A program made the translations under genes and the position numbers. The notes beneath the pieces are model-generated. The model was not told the DNA's origin. It did no database searches and saw only the letters and a list, made by a program, of their open reading frames with translations. Source: Streptomyces sp. NBC_01016 (GTDB lineage: Bacteria; Actinomycetota; Actinomycetes; Streptomycetales; Streptomycetaceae). From it: DNA of 64,000 nt. The DNA is taken from positions 3,596,001 to 3,660,000 of the forward strand of contig NZ_JAPEOQ010000001.1 in the NCBI RefSeq assembly GCF_026341035.1, read 5' to 3'. Within the stretch, counting starts at the first letter, position 1; the number at the start of each line of letters is the position of its first letter. Positions 40,721 to 48,727 of this stretch are shown in pieces.

Positions 40721-42496
40721 ATGGCTGACCTGTCCGGTGCCTCGAACGTCGTCGAGATCCTCACCGAGCACGCACGCACCCGCGGCGACTTCAGCGCCGT
40801 CGCGATCGTGCCCGACCCCTCCGACCCCGCCACCACCCAATGGGTGACCTACGACCAGCTCGACCGCGCCGCCCGCGGCTGCGCCGTGGACCTGCTGAGC
40901 AGTTGCCGCCCCGGCGACCGTGCCCTGCTCCTGCTGCCGAACTCCGCCGAGTTCGTCGTCGCCGTCCTCGGCTGCTTCTACGCCGGCCTTGTGCCGGTGC
41001 CCTCCTCGATGCCGGGCCGCTACAAGCAGGACCGGCGCCGGGTGCGCGCGATCGCACGCGACGCGGGGATCGGGGCGGTGCTCACCGGGCCCGACGAACT
41101 GGACGACGTGCTCACCTGGGCCGCGGCGGAGGACCTCGACGTCCCGGTACTGATCCCGGACGTCGACCCGGAGCCGCTTGCCGAGTCCTTCGTCCCGCAC
41201 GCGGCCGCCCCGCACGACCTGGCGCTGCTCCAGTACACCTCGGGCTCCACCAGCGACCCCAAGGGCGCCCGGGTCACCCATCGCAACCTGCTGCTCAACG
41301 CCCTCGCGATCGACACCTACCTGCCGGTGCGCGAGGGCCAGCGCTACGGCGGCTGGATCCCCAATTACCACGACATGGGCCTGATGGGGCACATCCTGAC
41401 CCCGCTCCTGGCCGGCCGCGGCATCGCCCTGATGACCCCGGCGGCCTTCCTGCGCCGCCCGCGCGCCTGGCTGGAACTCGTCGACCACTTCGACATCGGC
41501 CTGTCCGCCGCCCCCAACTTCGCCTACGAGCTGTGCCTGACCCGCGTCCCAGAGGACTCCATAGCCGGTCTCGACCTGTCCCGCTGGACCCGGACCATCA
41601 GCGGCTCGGAGCCCGTCAAGGCAAGCGTCCTGCAGGAGTTCGCGGAGCGCTTCGCGCCCGCCGGACTGCGCCCGGACCAGCTCACGCCCTGCTACGGCAT
41701 GGCGGAGACCACTCTGATGATCTCGACGACGTCGGGCCGTGTGCCGCGCGTGTTCAGCGCCGACACCGGCTCGCTCGAAGCCGGCCACGTGGTGCCGTCG
41801 GCCGACGGCACCGGCCGGACGCTGGTCAGCTGCGGCGAGCCCCGTCACCTGGAGGCCCGCATCGTCGACCCGGCCACCGGCGAAGCCCTGCCGGAGGGCT
41901 CGGTCGGCGAGATCTGGCTGCGCGGGGAGCTCGTGGTGAACGGCTACTGGCGCAACCCTGAGGCCACCGAGGCCACGTTCGGCAACCGCGTGGCGAACGA
42001 CCGGGACGACGCCGGGGCATGGCTGCGCACCGGCGACCTCGGTGCCCTGGTGGACGGCGAGATCTACGTCACCGGCCGGATCAAGGAAATGATGATCGTC
42101 CGGGGCCGGAACATCTACCCGCACGACATCGAGCACGAACTGCGCCGTCAGCACGAGGAGTTGCGCGACACCGTCGGCTCGGTCGTCTCCGTCGCGGCCG
42201 GCGCCGACGACACCGAGGGCCGCCTCGTCGTCATCCACGAGGTCCGGCGCCGCTCCCCGGAGGAGGAACTGGCCCGCCTTGCGGCGAGCATGCGCCTGAC
42301 CGTGGCCCGCGAGTTCGGCCTGCGCGCCGACGCCGTGCTCCTGATGCGCCGCGGCGCGGTCCGGCGCACCACCAGCGGCAAGGTCCAGCGCGGCGCCATG
42401 CGCAGCCTGTACGCCAACGGCGAGCTTGAGCCGCTGTGGGCCGACGGCTACCCGGCGGCGCAGGCCGTCGCCCTCGCGGTGGGGGAGCACGCATGA
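40721..42496 (+). CDS. Fatty acyl-AMP ligase (lipid-tail activation)
   Basis: This 591-aa protein starts at ATG 40721, with CAGGAG about 10 nt upstream. The adenylate-forming core is LLQYTSGSTSDPKGARVTH; later motifs are CYGMAETT, LRTGDLG and GRIKEMMIVRGRNIYP, with a C-terminal RRTTSGKVQRG. The length and the SSxPGRYKQDRRRVRAI region fit the fatty acyl-AMP ligase branch, which makes acyl-AMP and transfers the acyl group to a carrier protein instead of CoA. The acyl carrier at 46135 is the obvious acceptor. It lies in an overlapping operon with two acyl-CoA dehydrogenase-like genes, as in lipopeptide systems such as ramoplanin and enduracidin. It should activate the fatty acid that starts the peptide. 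Confidence 0.95.
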   Translation: MADLSGASNVVEILTEHARTRGDFSAVAIVPDPSDPATTQWVTYDQLDRAARGCAVDLLSSCRPGDRALLLLPNSAEFVVAVLGCFYAGLVPVPSSMPGRYKQDRRRVRAIARDAGIGAVLTGPDELDDVLTWAAAEDLDVPVLIPDVDPEPLAESFVPHAAAPHDLALLQYTSGSTSDPKGARVTHRNLLLNALAIDTYLPVREGQRYGGWIPNYHDMGLMGHILTPLLAGRGIALMTPAAFLRRPRAWLELVDHFDIGLSAAPNFAYELCLTRVPEDSIAGLDLSRWTRTISGSEPVKASVLQEFAERFAPAGLRPDQLTPCYGMAETTLMISTTSGRVPRVFSADTGSLEAGHVVPSADGTGRTLVSCGEPRHLEARIVDPATGEALPEGSVGEIWLRGELVVNGYWRNPEATEATFGNRVANDRDDAGAWLRTGDLGALVDGEIYVTGRIKEMMIVRGRNIYPHDIEHELRRQHEELRDTVGSVVSVAAGADDTEGRLVVIHEVRRRSPEEELARLAASMRLTVAREFGLRADAVLLMRRGAVRRTTSGKVQRGAMRSLYANGELEPLWADGYPAAQAVALAVGEHA

Positions 42497-44298
42497 CCGC
42501 GCCCCCCAGACTTCCGCAGGCCCCTGCGCGGGACGCCACGGCGGACGTGCGCCCCACCGCCGCAGGCCTGCGGAAGTCTCTGGCCGACTGGTCCCGGGCG
42601 GGCGGGCCCTTCGATCCCGCGCTGCTCGCCGCGCACGAGGAGACGGAGAGCTTCCCGACCGAGGCGTGCGCCGCGCTCGACGCCTGGGGGCTCCCGGAGT
42701 TCTACGTTCCGGCGCGCTACGGCGGGCGCCAGGAACGCCTGGAGGAGTTCATCGCGCTGCTGCGCCGGATCGCGGCCCGCGATCTCACCGTGGCTGTGGC
42801 CCACGGCAAGACCTTCCTCGGTGGCGTCTGCGTGTGGGCCGCCGACGAGGAAGGCCCCGCCCATCTGCTGGCCCGTCAGGTCCTCGCGGGCGAACCGGTG
42901 GCGTGGGGGCTGACCGAACCGGGCGGCGGCAGCGACCTGCTCGCCGGTTCGCTCACCGCCACCCGGCACGGCTCCGGCTGGCGCCTGAACGGCCGGAAGT
43001 GGCCGGTGAACAACGCCACCCGGGGCAACCTGATGTGCGTCCTCGCGCGCACCGAACCGGGCGGCGGGGCCCGGGGATTCACCGTCTTCCTGCTCGACAA
43101 GCGCGCCACTGCGGCCGGCACCGTCCGCGCGCTGCCCAAGATGCCCACCCACGGCATCCGCGGAGCCGACATCAGCGGCCTGGAGTTCGACGATGCCCGG
43201 CTGCCCGCCCATGCCGTGGTCGGCGCGGTGGGCAGCGGCATCGAACTGGTCCTCAAATCCCTGCAGTTGACCCGCATCGTGTGCGTGTCGCTCTCCCTGG
43301 GGGCGGGTGACCACGCCCTGGGGCTGCTGCGCCGCTTCCTCGGCGAACGACGCCTGTACGGCCGCGGCCTGGCCGACCTGCCGCACGCCCGTGACGTCGC
43401 CGGGCGGGCGCTGGCCCGGCAGTTCCTCGCCGAGGTCGTGGCCCACACGGCCGCCCGGGCCGCCCACCGGATCCCGGAGCAGCTGAGCGTGGTCTCCGCC
43501 GTCACCAAGGCGTTCGTCCCGAGCCTGATCCAGGGCCAACTCCGGCTGATCGGCGACCTGCTGGGTGCCCGTGGCTTCTTCACGGACGTCGAGGGATACG
43601 GCGGCTTCGCCAAGCTGGAGCGGGACCACCAGGTCGTCCCCCTCTTCGACGGCAGCACGTGGGTCAACCGGGCCGGACTCGCCGCCGTACTGCCCCTGCT
43701 GCGTCCGGGACGGCGGCCCGCCCCGGACGACGCCGGGTCCCCGGCGCGCTGGCTGCGCGAGGATCATCCCCTCGATCCGCTCGACGCGGACCGCCTGCGC
43801 CTGCTGGCCCCGCGCGACGATGTGCTCGGCGCACTGCCCGCCCTGGTGGCCGAACTGGCCGCCGACGAGGGCGAGTCGCCGACGGTCGGCCTCGCCCGCG
43901 CGCTGCTCGCCGCGAGCGAGCGGCTGAGCGCCGACATCGGCGCGCTGCGTCCCGCCGCGGGCGCGCCGAGCACCGCCGCCATGCGGCTCGCCGAGCGCTA
44001 CGAGTGGTGTTTCGCGGGTGCCGCCGCGCTCGCCCTGTACCGCGCACGGCCCCGGCTGCGCGACGGGGTGTGGGGCGGCGGCCTGTGGCTGCGCGGCTGT
44101 CTGGCCCTGAGCCTCGAAGCCCTGGACGCCGCTCCGGCCGACGCGGCGCCGGTGTTCGTCGAGCTCGGCACACTCCTGGCCGCCGTGCCGGACGCCCCGG
44201 CGACGCTGCTCGGCACCGACGAAGAGGACGCCTCGGCGTCCCTGCCCGACGCTCCCGCGACGGACATCCCACGCGCCGGCGAGGTGGAGGCCGCATGA
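42493..44298 (+). CDS. Acyl-CoA/acyl-ACP dehydrogenase 1 (lipid tail)
   Basis: This 601-aa flavoprotein starts at ATG 42493, overlapping the ligase stop by 4 nt. The acyl-CoA dehydrogenase fold is seen in WGLTEPGGGSDL (FAD-side loop), WRLNGRKWPVNNAT, and a C-terminal helical half with LLGARGFFTDVEGYGGFAKLERD. It is longer than the usual 380-aa family members and has an extra C-terminal region of about 200 aa. With its neighbour it probably introduces double bonds into the fatty acyl chain on the carrier protein. The order of desaturation cannot be told from sequence. The next gene again overlaps by ATGA. Confidence 0.92.
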   Translation: MTAPPRLPQAPARDATADVRPTAAGLRKSLADWSRAGGPFDPALLAAHEETESFPTEACAALDAWGLPEFYVPARYGGRQERLEEFIALLRRIAARDLTVAVAHGKTFLGGVCVWAADEEGPAHLLARQVLAGEPVAWGLTEPGGGSDLLAGSLTATRHGSGWRLNGRKWPVNNATRGNLMCVLARTEPGGGARGFTVFLLDKRATAAGTVRALPKMPTHGIRGADISGLEFDDARLPAHAVVGAVGSGIELVLKSLQLTRIVCVSLSLGAGDHALGLLRRFLGERRLYGRGLADLPHARDVAGRALARQFLAEVVAHTAARAAHRIPEQLSVVSAVTKAFVPSLIQGQLRLIGDLLGARGFFTDVEGYGGFAKLERDHQVVPLFDGSTWVNRAGLAAVLPLLRPGRRPAPDDAGSPARWLREDHPLDPLDADRLRLLAPRDDVLGALPALVAELAADEGESPTVGLARALLAASERLSADIGALRPAAGAPSTAAMRLAERYEWCFAGAAALALYRARPRLRDGVWGGGLWLRGCLALSLEALDAAPADAAPVFVELGTLLAAVPDAPATLLGTDEEDASASLPDAPATDIPRAGEVEAA

Positions 44299-45977
44299 TC
44301 GACATCGGTTCCCGTACCGACCATCTGGAGAAGCTCCTGGGTGACCCCTGGGACGCCCGCAACCCGGCCGGCTTCGCGGCGGCCGTGGCCGCCGACGAAC
44401 GCGAGGAGACCGCCGCCGCGGCCGAGTCCGCCCTGGACGACTTCGGCGTGCACGCCGAGTTCGTCCCGACCGCGCTCGGCGGCCGCCTCGAACGCGTCGA
44501 CCACATGGTCGAGCTGATGCGCTCGGTGTACCGGCGCGACCCGGCCCTCGGGCTGGGCCGGGCCGGTCAGCTCCTGGCCACCGTCAACGTGTGGACCGCC
44601 GGTTCGCCCGAGCAGCACCGCGCCGCGGCCGACCTGCTGCTCGACAACCGCAGGATCGCCTGCGCCTTCCACGAGCTCGCCCACGGCAACGACATCGCGG
44701 CCAACGCCTTCGCAGCCCGCCGCGCCGACGGCGGGCTGCGGCTGAGCGGACGCAAGGAGTCCATCGCCAACCTGGACCGGGCCGACGCCCTGGTCGTCCT
44801 GGCCCGTACCGGCGAGAAGGACGGTCCGCGCTCGCGGTCACAGCTGTTCCTCACCGCCGACCGGCTGGACCCGGCGCGGGTACGGCAGCTGCCGCGGTTC
44901 CGCTCCGTCGGCATGCGCGGCGTACGCCTCGGCGGCATGGAGGTGGACGGCCTGCACGTGCCCGGCAGCGTGGTGCTCGGCGCCGAGGGTACCGGCATCG
45001 AAACGGCCGCCCGCGCCTTCCAGGTGACCCGGATGGCCATGCCGGCGATGACCACCGCCCTGCTCGACACGGCCCTTCGTGTCACCTTGCACCACACGCG
45101 GCGGCGCATGCTCTACGGCCGGCAGGCGGCGGTCATTCCCGTCGTGCGGTCGGCCCTGGCCGAGACCTTCGCCGACCTTCTGGTCTGCGAGGCGCTGTCG
45201 CGGGCGGCGACTCGCGCCCTGCAGCTGTGCCCCGAGTCCGGCAGCGTGCACGCGCCCGCGGTGAAGTACCTGGTCGCGGGGATCCTCACGGACGCAGTGG
45301 AGCGCCTTTCCACCGTGATGGGTTCGGAGTTCTACCGGCGCGACGGCGAGCACGCCGTGTTCCAGAAACTCGCCAGGGACGTCAAGCCGGTCGCCTTCGG
45401 CCACATCGCCAGGGCGGCCTGCCTGTCCGCCCTGCTGCCCCAGCTGCCGGGGCTCCTCGGCCGCTGCTCGCGCGATCCGGCCCCGGCCCCGGACGCCCTG
45501 TTCGGCGCGGAGGCCGAACTGCCCGCACTCGACCTGACCGCCCTGCGGCTGGTTTCGGGCGGCCGGGACTGTCTGGCGGCCTCCCTCGGCACCGTGCTCG
45601 ACGAGGAACTGCCCGCCACCGTACGTCCGCTCGCCGAGGACCACGTGCGCGCCTTCGCCGCGCTCACGGAGGCCGGCACGTCCCTGCGGCCGCGGCAACT
45701 GGCCATCGACGCCGAGGTGCCCGTACGCCGGCTCGCGGCGCGCTACACCGTGGCGCTCGCCGCCGCCGCGTGCCTGGGCGTCCAACGGACGGCAGTGGAC
45801 GCCGACTTCCTCGCCCGGCCCGAGTGGCTGGTGGCCGCGCTGACCCGGCTGTCCGCCGTGGACCGGCCCTCGGGCGCGCAGCTGCCTGCGGAGGTCGAGG
45901 ACGCGCTGATCGTGGAGCTGACGGACCGGGACGACCGCCACCTGTCCTTCGGGCTCGACGCACGGTCGTACGCGTGA
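44295..45977 (+). CDS. Acyl-CoA/acyl-ACP dehydrogenase 2 (lipid tail)
   Basis: This 560-aa paralogue of the preceding enzyme starts at ATG 44295 (4-nt overlap). It keeps the acyl-CoA dehydrogenase pattern: FVPTALGGRLERVDHMVELMR, FHELAHGNDIAANAF in the FAD loop position, LRLSGRKESIANLDRAD, and VMGSEFYRRD in the C-terminal helical domain. The loop lacks the TEPGGGS form of its neighbour, so the two are divergent and probably act at different positions or in sequence, compatible with a conjugated 2,4-dienoyl tail. Which of them makes which bond is not visible. A 157-nt gap separates it from the acyl carrier. Confidence 0.9.
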   Translation: MIDIGSRTDHLEKLLGDPWDARNPAGFAAAVAADEREETAAAAESALDDFGVHAEFVPTALGGRLERVDHMVELMRSVYRRDPALGLGRAGQLLATVNVWTAGSPEQHRAAADLLLDNRRIACAFHELAHGNDIAANAFAARRADGGLRLSGRKESIANLDRADALVVLARTGEKDGPRSRSQLFLTADRLDPARVRQLPRFRSVGMRGVRLGGMEVDGLHVPGSVVLGAEGTGIETAARAFQVTRMAMPAMTTALLDTALRVTLHHTRRRMLYGRQAAVIPVVRSALAETFADLLVCEALSRAATRALQLCPESGSVHAPAVKYLVAGILTDAVERLSTVMGSEFYRRDGEHAVFQKLARDVKPVAFGHIARAACLSALLPQLPGLLGRCSRDPAPAPDALFGAEAELPALDLTALRLVSGGRDCLAASLGTVLDEELPATVRPLAEDHVRAFAALTEAGTSLRPRQLAIDAEVPVRRLAARYTVALAAAACLGVQRTAVDADFLARPEWLVAALTRLSAVDRPSGAQLPAEVEDALIVELTDRDDRHLSFGLDARSYA

Positions 45978-46134
45978 GCCGGCCGCCCGGCCACCGTGCC
46001 CGGCCACGGTCCCACCGCCCCGAACTGTCGCTGTACGGAAGCGAGTTCCCCGGCGGCGACGCCCCGCCCCCACACACACCGTTTCGGCACCGCGGCCGAG
46101 CGGCCACCCGCAGCGCGACTCCGAGGAGACCCTG

Positions 46135-46434
46135 ATGACCACGTTCGCCTTCGACCCCACCACCCCCTCCCAGCTCCAGAGCTGGCTCACCGACCGCGTC
46201 GCGGAGTACCTGCCGGACGTCACGGAGCCCGTCGACCCGCACCGTCAGCTCGGCGAGTACGGGCTCGACTCCATCGCCGTGGTGGCCTTCGCCGCCGACG
46301 TGGAGGAGCAGCTCGGGACAGTCGTCGACCCCACCGCGATATGGGACTACCCGACCATCGCCCAGCTCGCCGAGTTCCTGGCGGCCGAGCTGGGCGGGGC
46401 GACCGGTGCGGCCGAACGGCCGCAGGCCGCCTGA
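46135..46434 (+). CDS. Free acyl carrier protein (lipid loading)
   Basis: This 99-aa acyl carrier protein has the phosphopantetheine attachment serine at residue 46 in GLDSIAVV. GAGGAG lies shortly upstream of ATG 46135 (46122-46127). Its length and acidic character fit discrete carriers that hold the fatty acyl chain. It should accept the acyl group from the ligase at 40721, present it to the two dehydrogenases, and pass it to the starter C domain of the (out-of-window) first NRPS module. The phosphopantetheinyl transferase at 50579 is a candidate activator. Confidence 0.95.
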   Translation: MTTFAFDPTTPSQLQSWLTDRVAEYLPDVTEPVDPHRQLGEYGLDSIAVVAFAADVEEQLGTVVDPTAIWDYPTIAQLAEFLAAELGGATGAAERPQAA

Positions 46435-46485
46435 CGGACCGGGCCCTCGGGCAGCCCTCCCTCCCGGGGGCCCGGTCACACGCGA

Positions 46486-46518
46486 GGGGGCCGCGGTGGA
46501 TCTCCCACCGCGGCCCCC
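46486..46518. terminator. Bidirectional terminator between ACP and MbtH genes
   Basis: GGGGGCCGCGGTGG (46486-46499) pairs perfectly with CCACCGCGGCCCCC (46505-46518) across a 5-nt loop. It lies between the convergent carrier-protein gene (+) and MbtH gene (-). Confidence 0.9.
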
Positions 46519-46534
46519 TTCGCGTCCCGTGGAT

Positions 46535-46753
46535 TCAGGCCGCGTCACCGGCCATCGCGCGGACCAGGCTGAGCGGACGCATGTCGGTCCAGTTCTCCTC
46601 CACGTACGCGAGACAGGCCGCGCGCGTGTCCTCGCCGTGCGCCTTCCGCCAGCCTTCGGGGAGCTCGGCGAATGCCGGCCACAGCGAATGCTGGCCCTCG
46701 TCGTTCACGAGTACGAAGTACGACGCCTCGTCGTTCTCGAACGGATTGGCCAC
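46535..46753 (-). CDS. MbtH-like NRPS chaperone, copy 1
   Basis: This 72-aa protein is a full-length MbtH family member. It has the N-terminal [24 protein letters not shown] and the diagnostic pattern S-L-W-P, W (x) H-G-E-D, N-W-T-D-M-R-P-L-S-L. MbtH proteins bind and activate A domains. A second copy with about 80% identical residues is encoded at 53404-53622. It stands alone on the minus strand with a candidate SARP box 58 nt upstream of its start. Confidence 0.96.
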   Translation of the reverse strand: MANPFENDEASYFVLVNDEGQHSLWPAFAELPEGWRKAHGEDTRAACLAYVEENWTDMRPLSLVRAMAGDAA

Positions 46754-46810
46754 GGTGCCACCTCATAAAGCGCGTGCGGAAATGGGGTCGGCATGATCCT
46801 GGGGCCCGGA

Positions 46811-46828
46811 TCTACAACTTTCCTACGG
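46811..46828 (-). promoter_or_regulatory. Candidate SARP box upstream of MbtH copy 1
   Basis: Read on the minus strand: CCGTAGG, 4 nt, TTGTAGA, an 11-bp pitch. The proximal end is 58 nt from the MbtH start. It has the same nnRTAGR form as the boxes before the lipid operon and the flavin reductase, oxygenase and glycosyltransferase genes. Confidence 0.5.
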
Positions 46829-46951
46829 CACCTGCAGTTCCCATTTTCCTGGCCACAAACTGCCACCGGGCAAAAGAAGGAGAGGCGACAGGCAGTCAAA
46901 TGCCCGGACCGGACCGATCCGGATATCCGGTGGATGAGGTTCCACATTCCG

Positions 46952-47037
46952 CTGACAGTAGTGGTGAACAGGGTGGAGAGCTCTGCACGGGGGAGATCGG
47001 GCGCTGTCAGTTCACTGCCAACGCAACAGGCTGACAG
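46952..47037. promoter_or_regulatory. Three CTGACAG/CTGTCAG heptamers
   Basis: CTGACAG at 46952-46958, CTGTCAG at 47004-47010 and CTGACAG at 47031-47037; the last two form an inverted pair with a 20-nt spacer. The same inverted pair with a 9-nt spacer lies upstream of the SARP gene (53262-53284). It is a possible binding site of the regulator at 47544; this is inference only. Confidence 0.3.
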
Positions 47038-47173
47038 GCCGATTACTGGAGATGAACGGATCGCCGAGGCAAGAATCATCTCGTGCCGAGGCGACGTCCC
47101 GAATCGGGTGCGAACGCCGGGTGCAAACGGAAAGTGCAGACGTTCGGCTCGCCCCACAAAGAGGAGTTCATCA

Positions 47174-47401
47174 ATGAGGTCCGCGGCATTCCAGAAGGTC
47201 TCCGTCGTCGCCGTCGCCGTGATCGCGCTCGCGCTCGGACCCGTCACCGTCGGTGGCGCCTTCGCCGGGGAGGGGGAGCCCGGCTGGCAGACCCCGTCGT
47301 CGAAGGCCGGCGAGACCATCTCCGAACTCCCCGGCGACCCGGGCCTGCAGGAGGTGCCGGGAGAGCCCGGCTGGCAGCGAATCGCAAACTCCACCCGTTG
47401 A
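47174..47401 (+). CDS. Small exported peptide with G-E/D-P-G-W/L-Q repeats
   Basis: This 75-aa product starts at ATG 47174, with GAGGAG at 47161-47166 (7-nt spacing). Residues 1-31 look like a Sec signal peptide: a basic start, the hydrophobic run VSVVAVAVIALAL, and a likely cleavage after AFA (31). The mature 44 residues contain three short repeats: GEPGWQ (34-39), GDPGLQ (54-59) and GEPGWQ (63-68). I do not recognise a family. The next gene downstream, on the same strand after 142 nt, is an orphan TrmB/LuxR-type regulator, so a signalling role for the peptide is possible. It could also be an unrelated secreted peptide. It is too short for a carrier domain and has no lanthipeptide or lasso features. 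Confidence 0.72.
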   Translation: MRSAAFQKVSVVAVAVIALALGPVTVGGAFAGEGEPGWQTPSSKAGETISELPGDPGLQEVPGEPGWQRIANSTR

Positions 47402-47543
47402 TCCTCCATTGCTCCTGACGGCCCGTTCTCCCGCTCCAAGAAGTCCGTTCCGGCGAAACTCGCCTGTCTGGAAGGCGTGTTACTCTGCCGCCGTCGCGAC
47501 AGGCCTGGATTAGGACTTTCGTTCAACGGGGTGGGGGGACGGG

Positions 47544-48650
47544 GTGCTTGAGCCCATCGGTTTGAGTGCGGTGGCAACAGAGGTCTACAGAGCTTCTTTA
47601 CTGGGCTCGGGGGGATCGGTCGAAGAATTGGCCACATTGGTCGGCCGACCTGGGGAGATGGTGAGGGGAGCGCTGGACGAGTGCGTTCGCCTGGGCCTGA
47701 TCCGGCCTTCCTGGGAGAATCCGGGCCGGGTGCGCGCGGTCAGTCCCGACGTCGCCCTCCAGGCCCTCCTCGCCCGGCAGGAGTCGGATCTGCTCACCCG
47801 GCAGCGTCAGATAGCCGAGACGCGGGTGGAAGTGGCCCGGCTGACCGAGGAGTTCGCGGCGCAGCGCAGCCGCAGCGAGCGCAACGAGGTCGAGCAGTTG
47901 CAGGGCCTCGACCGGATTCGCGACCGCATACAGGAGCTGAGCGCCGACTGCACCCGCAGTCTCGTGGCCTTCGCCCCCGGCGGGCACCAGACCTCGGACA
48001 ACCGCGAGGCGAGCCGTCCCCTGACGGAGGCGCTGCGGGACCGGGGTGTCGGTATGCGAACCATCTACCTGGACAGCATCTACAACGACCCCGCGACGGT
48101 GGCCCACGCGCGCTGGCTGGTCGGCCTTGGCAACGATGTCCGCACCGTGGCCTCGCTGCCCGCCCGCATGATTATTTTCGATGGGGAGGCGGCCGTCGTA
48201 CCCATGGATCCGGACAACAGCGCCGAGGGTGCGCTGCTCTTCCGGGGCCGGGGGACACTGGCCATCCTGTCCGAGCTCTTCCGCATGGTGTGGGAGCGGG
48301 CAGCGCCCGTCACCACCGCCCGCAAGCAGCGCACCAGCACCGACGCCCGAGGCCTGACGGGCCAGGAGAGAGCCGTCCTGCAGCTGCTCAGCGAAGGCCT
48401 CACCGACGAAGGAGTGGCGCGCAAGCTCGGGGTGTCGGTGCGCACCGGCCGCCGGATCACCGCGGAGCTGATGGCCAGGCTCGGCGCGAGGAGCCGCTTC
48501 CAGGCGGGCTTGCGAGCGGTCCATCTCGGCTGGCTCGGTGAGCACCCGGACGCGGACGGGACGCCCGGGGACGGCCTCGCCGACCTGCTCGACCTGTCAC
48601 CGCCCGAGGTCGCGGACACCTCCGCGGACAGCCGGATGGCCGACTGCTGA
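47544..48650 (+). CDS. TrmB-like/LuxR-family transcriptional regulator
   Basis: This 368-aa protein starts at GTG 47544 behind a G-rich stretch. There is an N-terminal winged-helix of TrmB type at residues 5-70 (EELATLVGRPGEMVRGALDECVRLGL region), then a charged coiled-coil-like segment 80-125. A sensor-like domain spans 130-255 (LVAFAPGG...MRTIYLDSIYNDP), resembling the phospholipase-D-like sensor of TrmB-type regulators. A LuxR helix-turn-helix spans about 268-330 (LTGQERAVLQLLSEGLTDEGVARKLGVS; nt 48345-48440). It has no receiver domain or cognate kinase, so it probably reads a ligand directly. Codon 19 is TTA (47598-47600), the rare bldA-dependent leucine codon, which ties it to development. 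It is likely a pathway-specific regulator; the small exported peptide is encoded just upstream. Confidence 0.9.
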   Translation: MLEPIGLSAVATEVYRASLLGSGGSVEELATLVGRPGEMVRGALDECVRLGLIRPSWENPGRVRAVSPDVALQALLARQESDLLTRQRQIAETRVEVARLTEEFAAQRSRSERNEVEQLQGLDRIRDRIQELSADCTRSLVAFAPGGHQTSDNREASRPLTEALRDRGVGMRTIYLDSIYNDPATVAHARWLVGLGNDVRTVASLPARMIIFDGEAAVVPMDPDNSAEGALLFRGRGTLAILSELFRMVWERAAPVTTARKQRTSTDARGLTGQERAVLQLLSEGLTDEGVARKLGVSVRTGRRITAELMARLGARSRFQAGLRAVHLGWLGEHPDADGTPGDGLADLLDLSPPEVADTSADSRMADC

Positions 48651-48727
48651 ACCTGCGGCGCCGCCGCCCGCCCGGGCCGAGCACATCCGGACACGGCGGC
48701 CGGGCATGCTCGCCCCGCGCCGGGCGC

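Larger units (their letters stand above)
46754..47173. other. 420-nt intergenic region, AT-richer, divergent promoters
   Basis: No convincing gene is present. An open frame continues upstream of the 47174 gene in the same register, but it lacks coding character and a ribosome site. The region holds the MbtH promoter (box at 46811-46828) and three copies of CTGACAG/CTGTCAG (46952, 47004, 47031) upstream of the small exported peptide gene. It is clearly less GC-rich than the flanking genes. Confidence 0.6.

Noticed and set aside
46793..47173. Upstream extension of the small exported peptide frame to a 202-aa protein
   Set aside because: The extra part has no coding character or ribosome site, overlaps the divergent promoter, and would bury the signal peptide. 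ATG 47174 has a good ribosome site.
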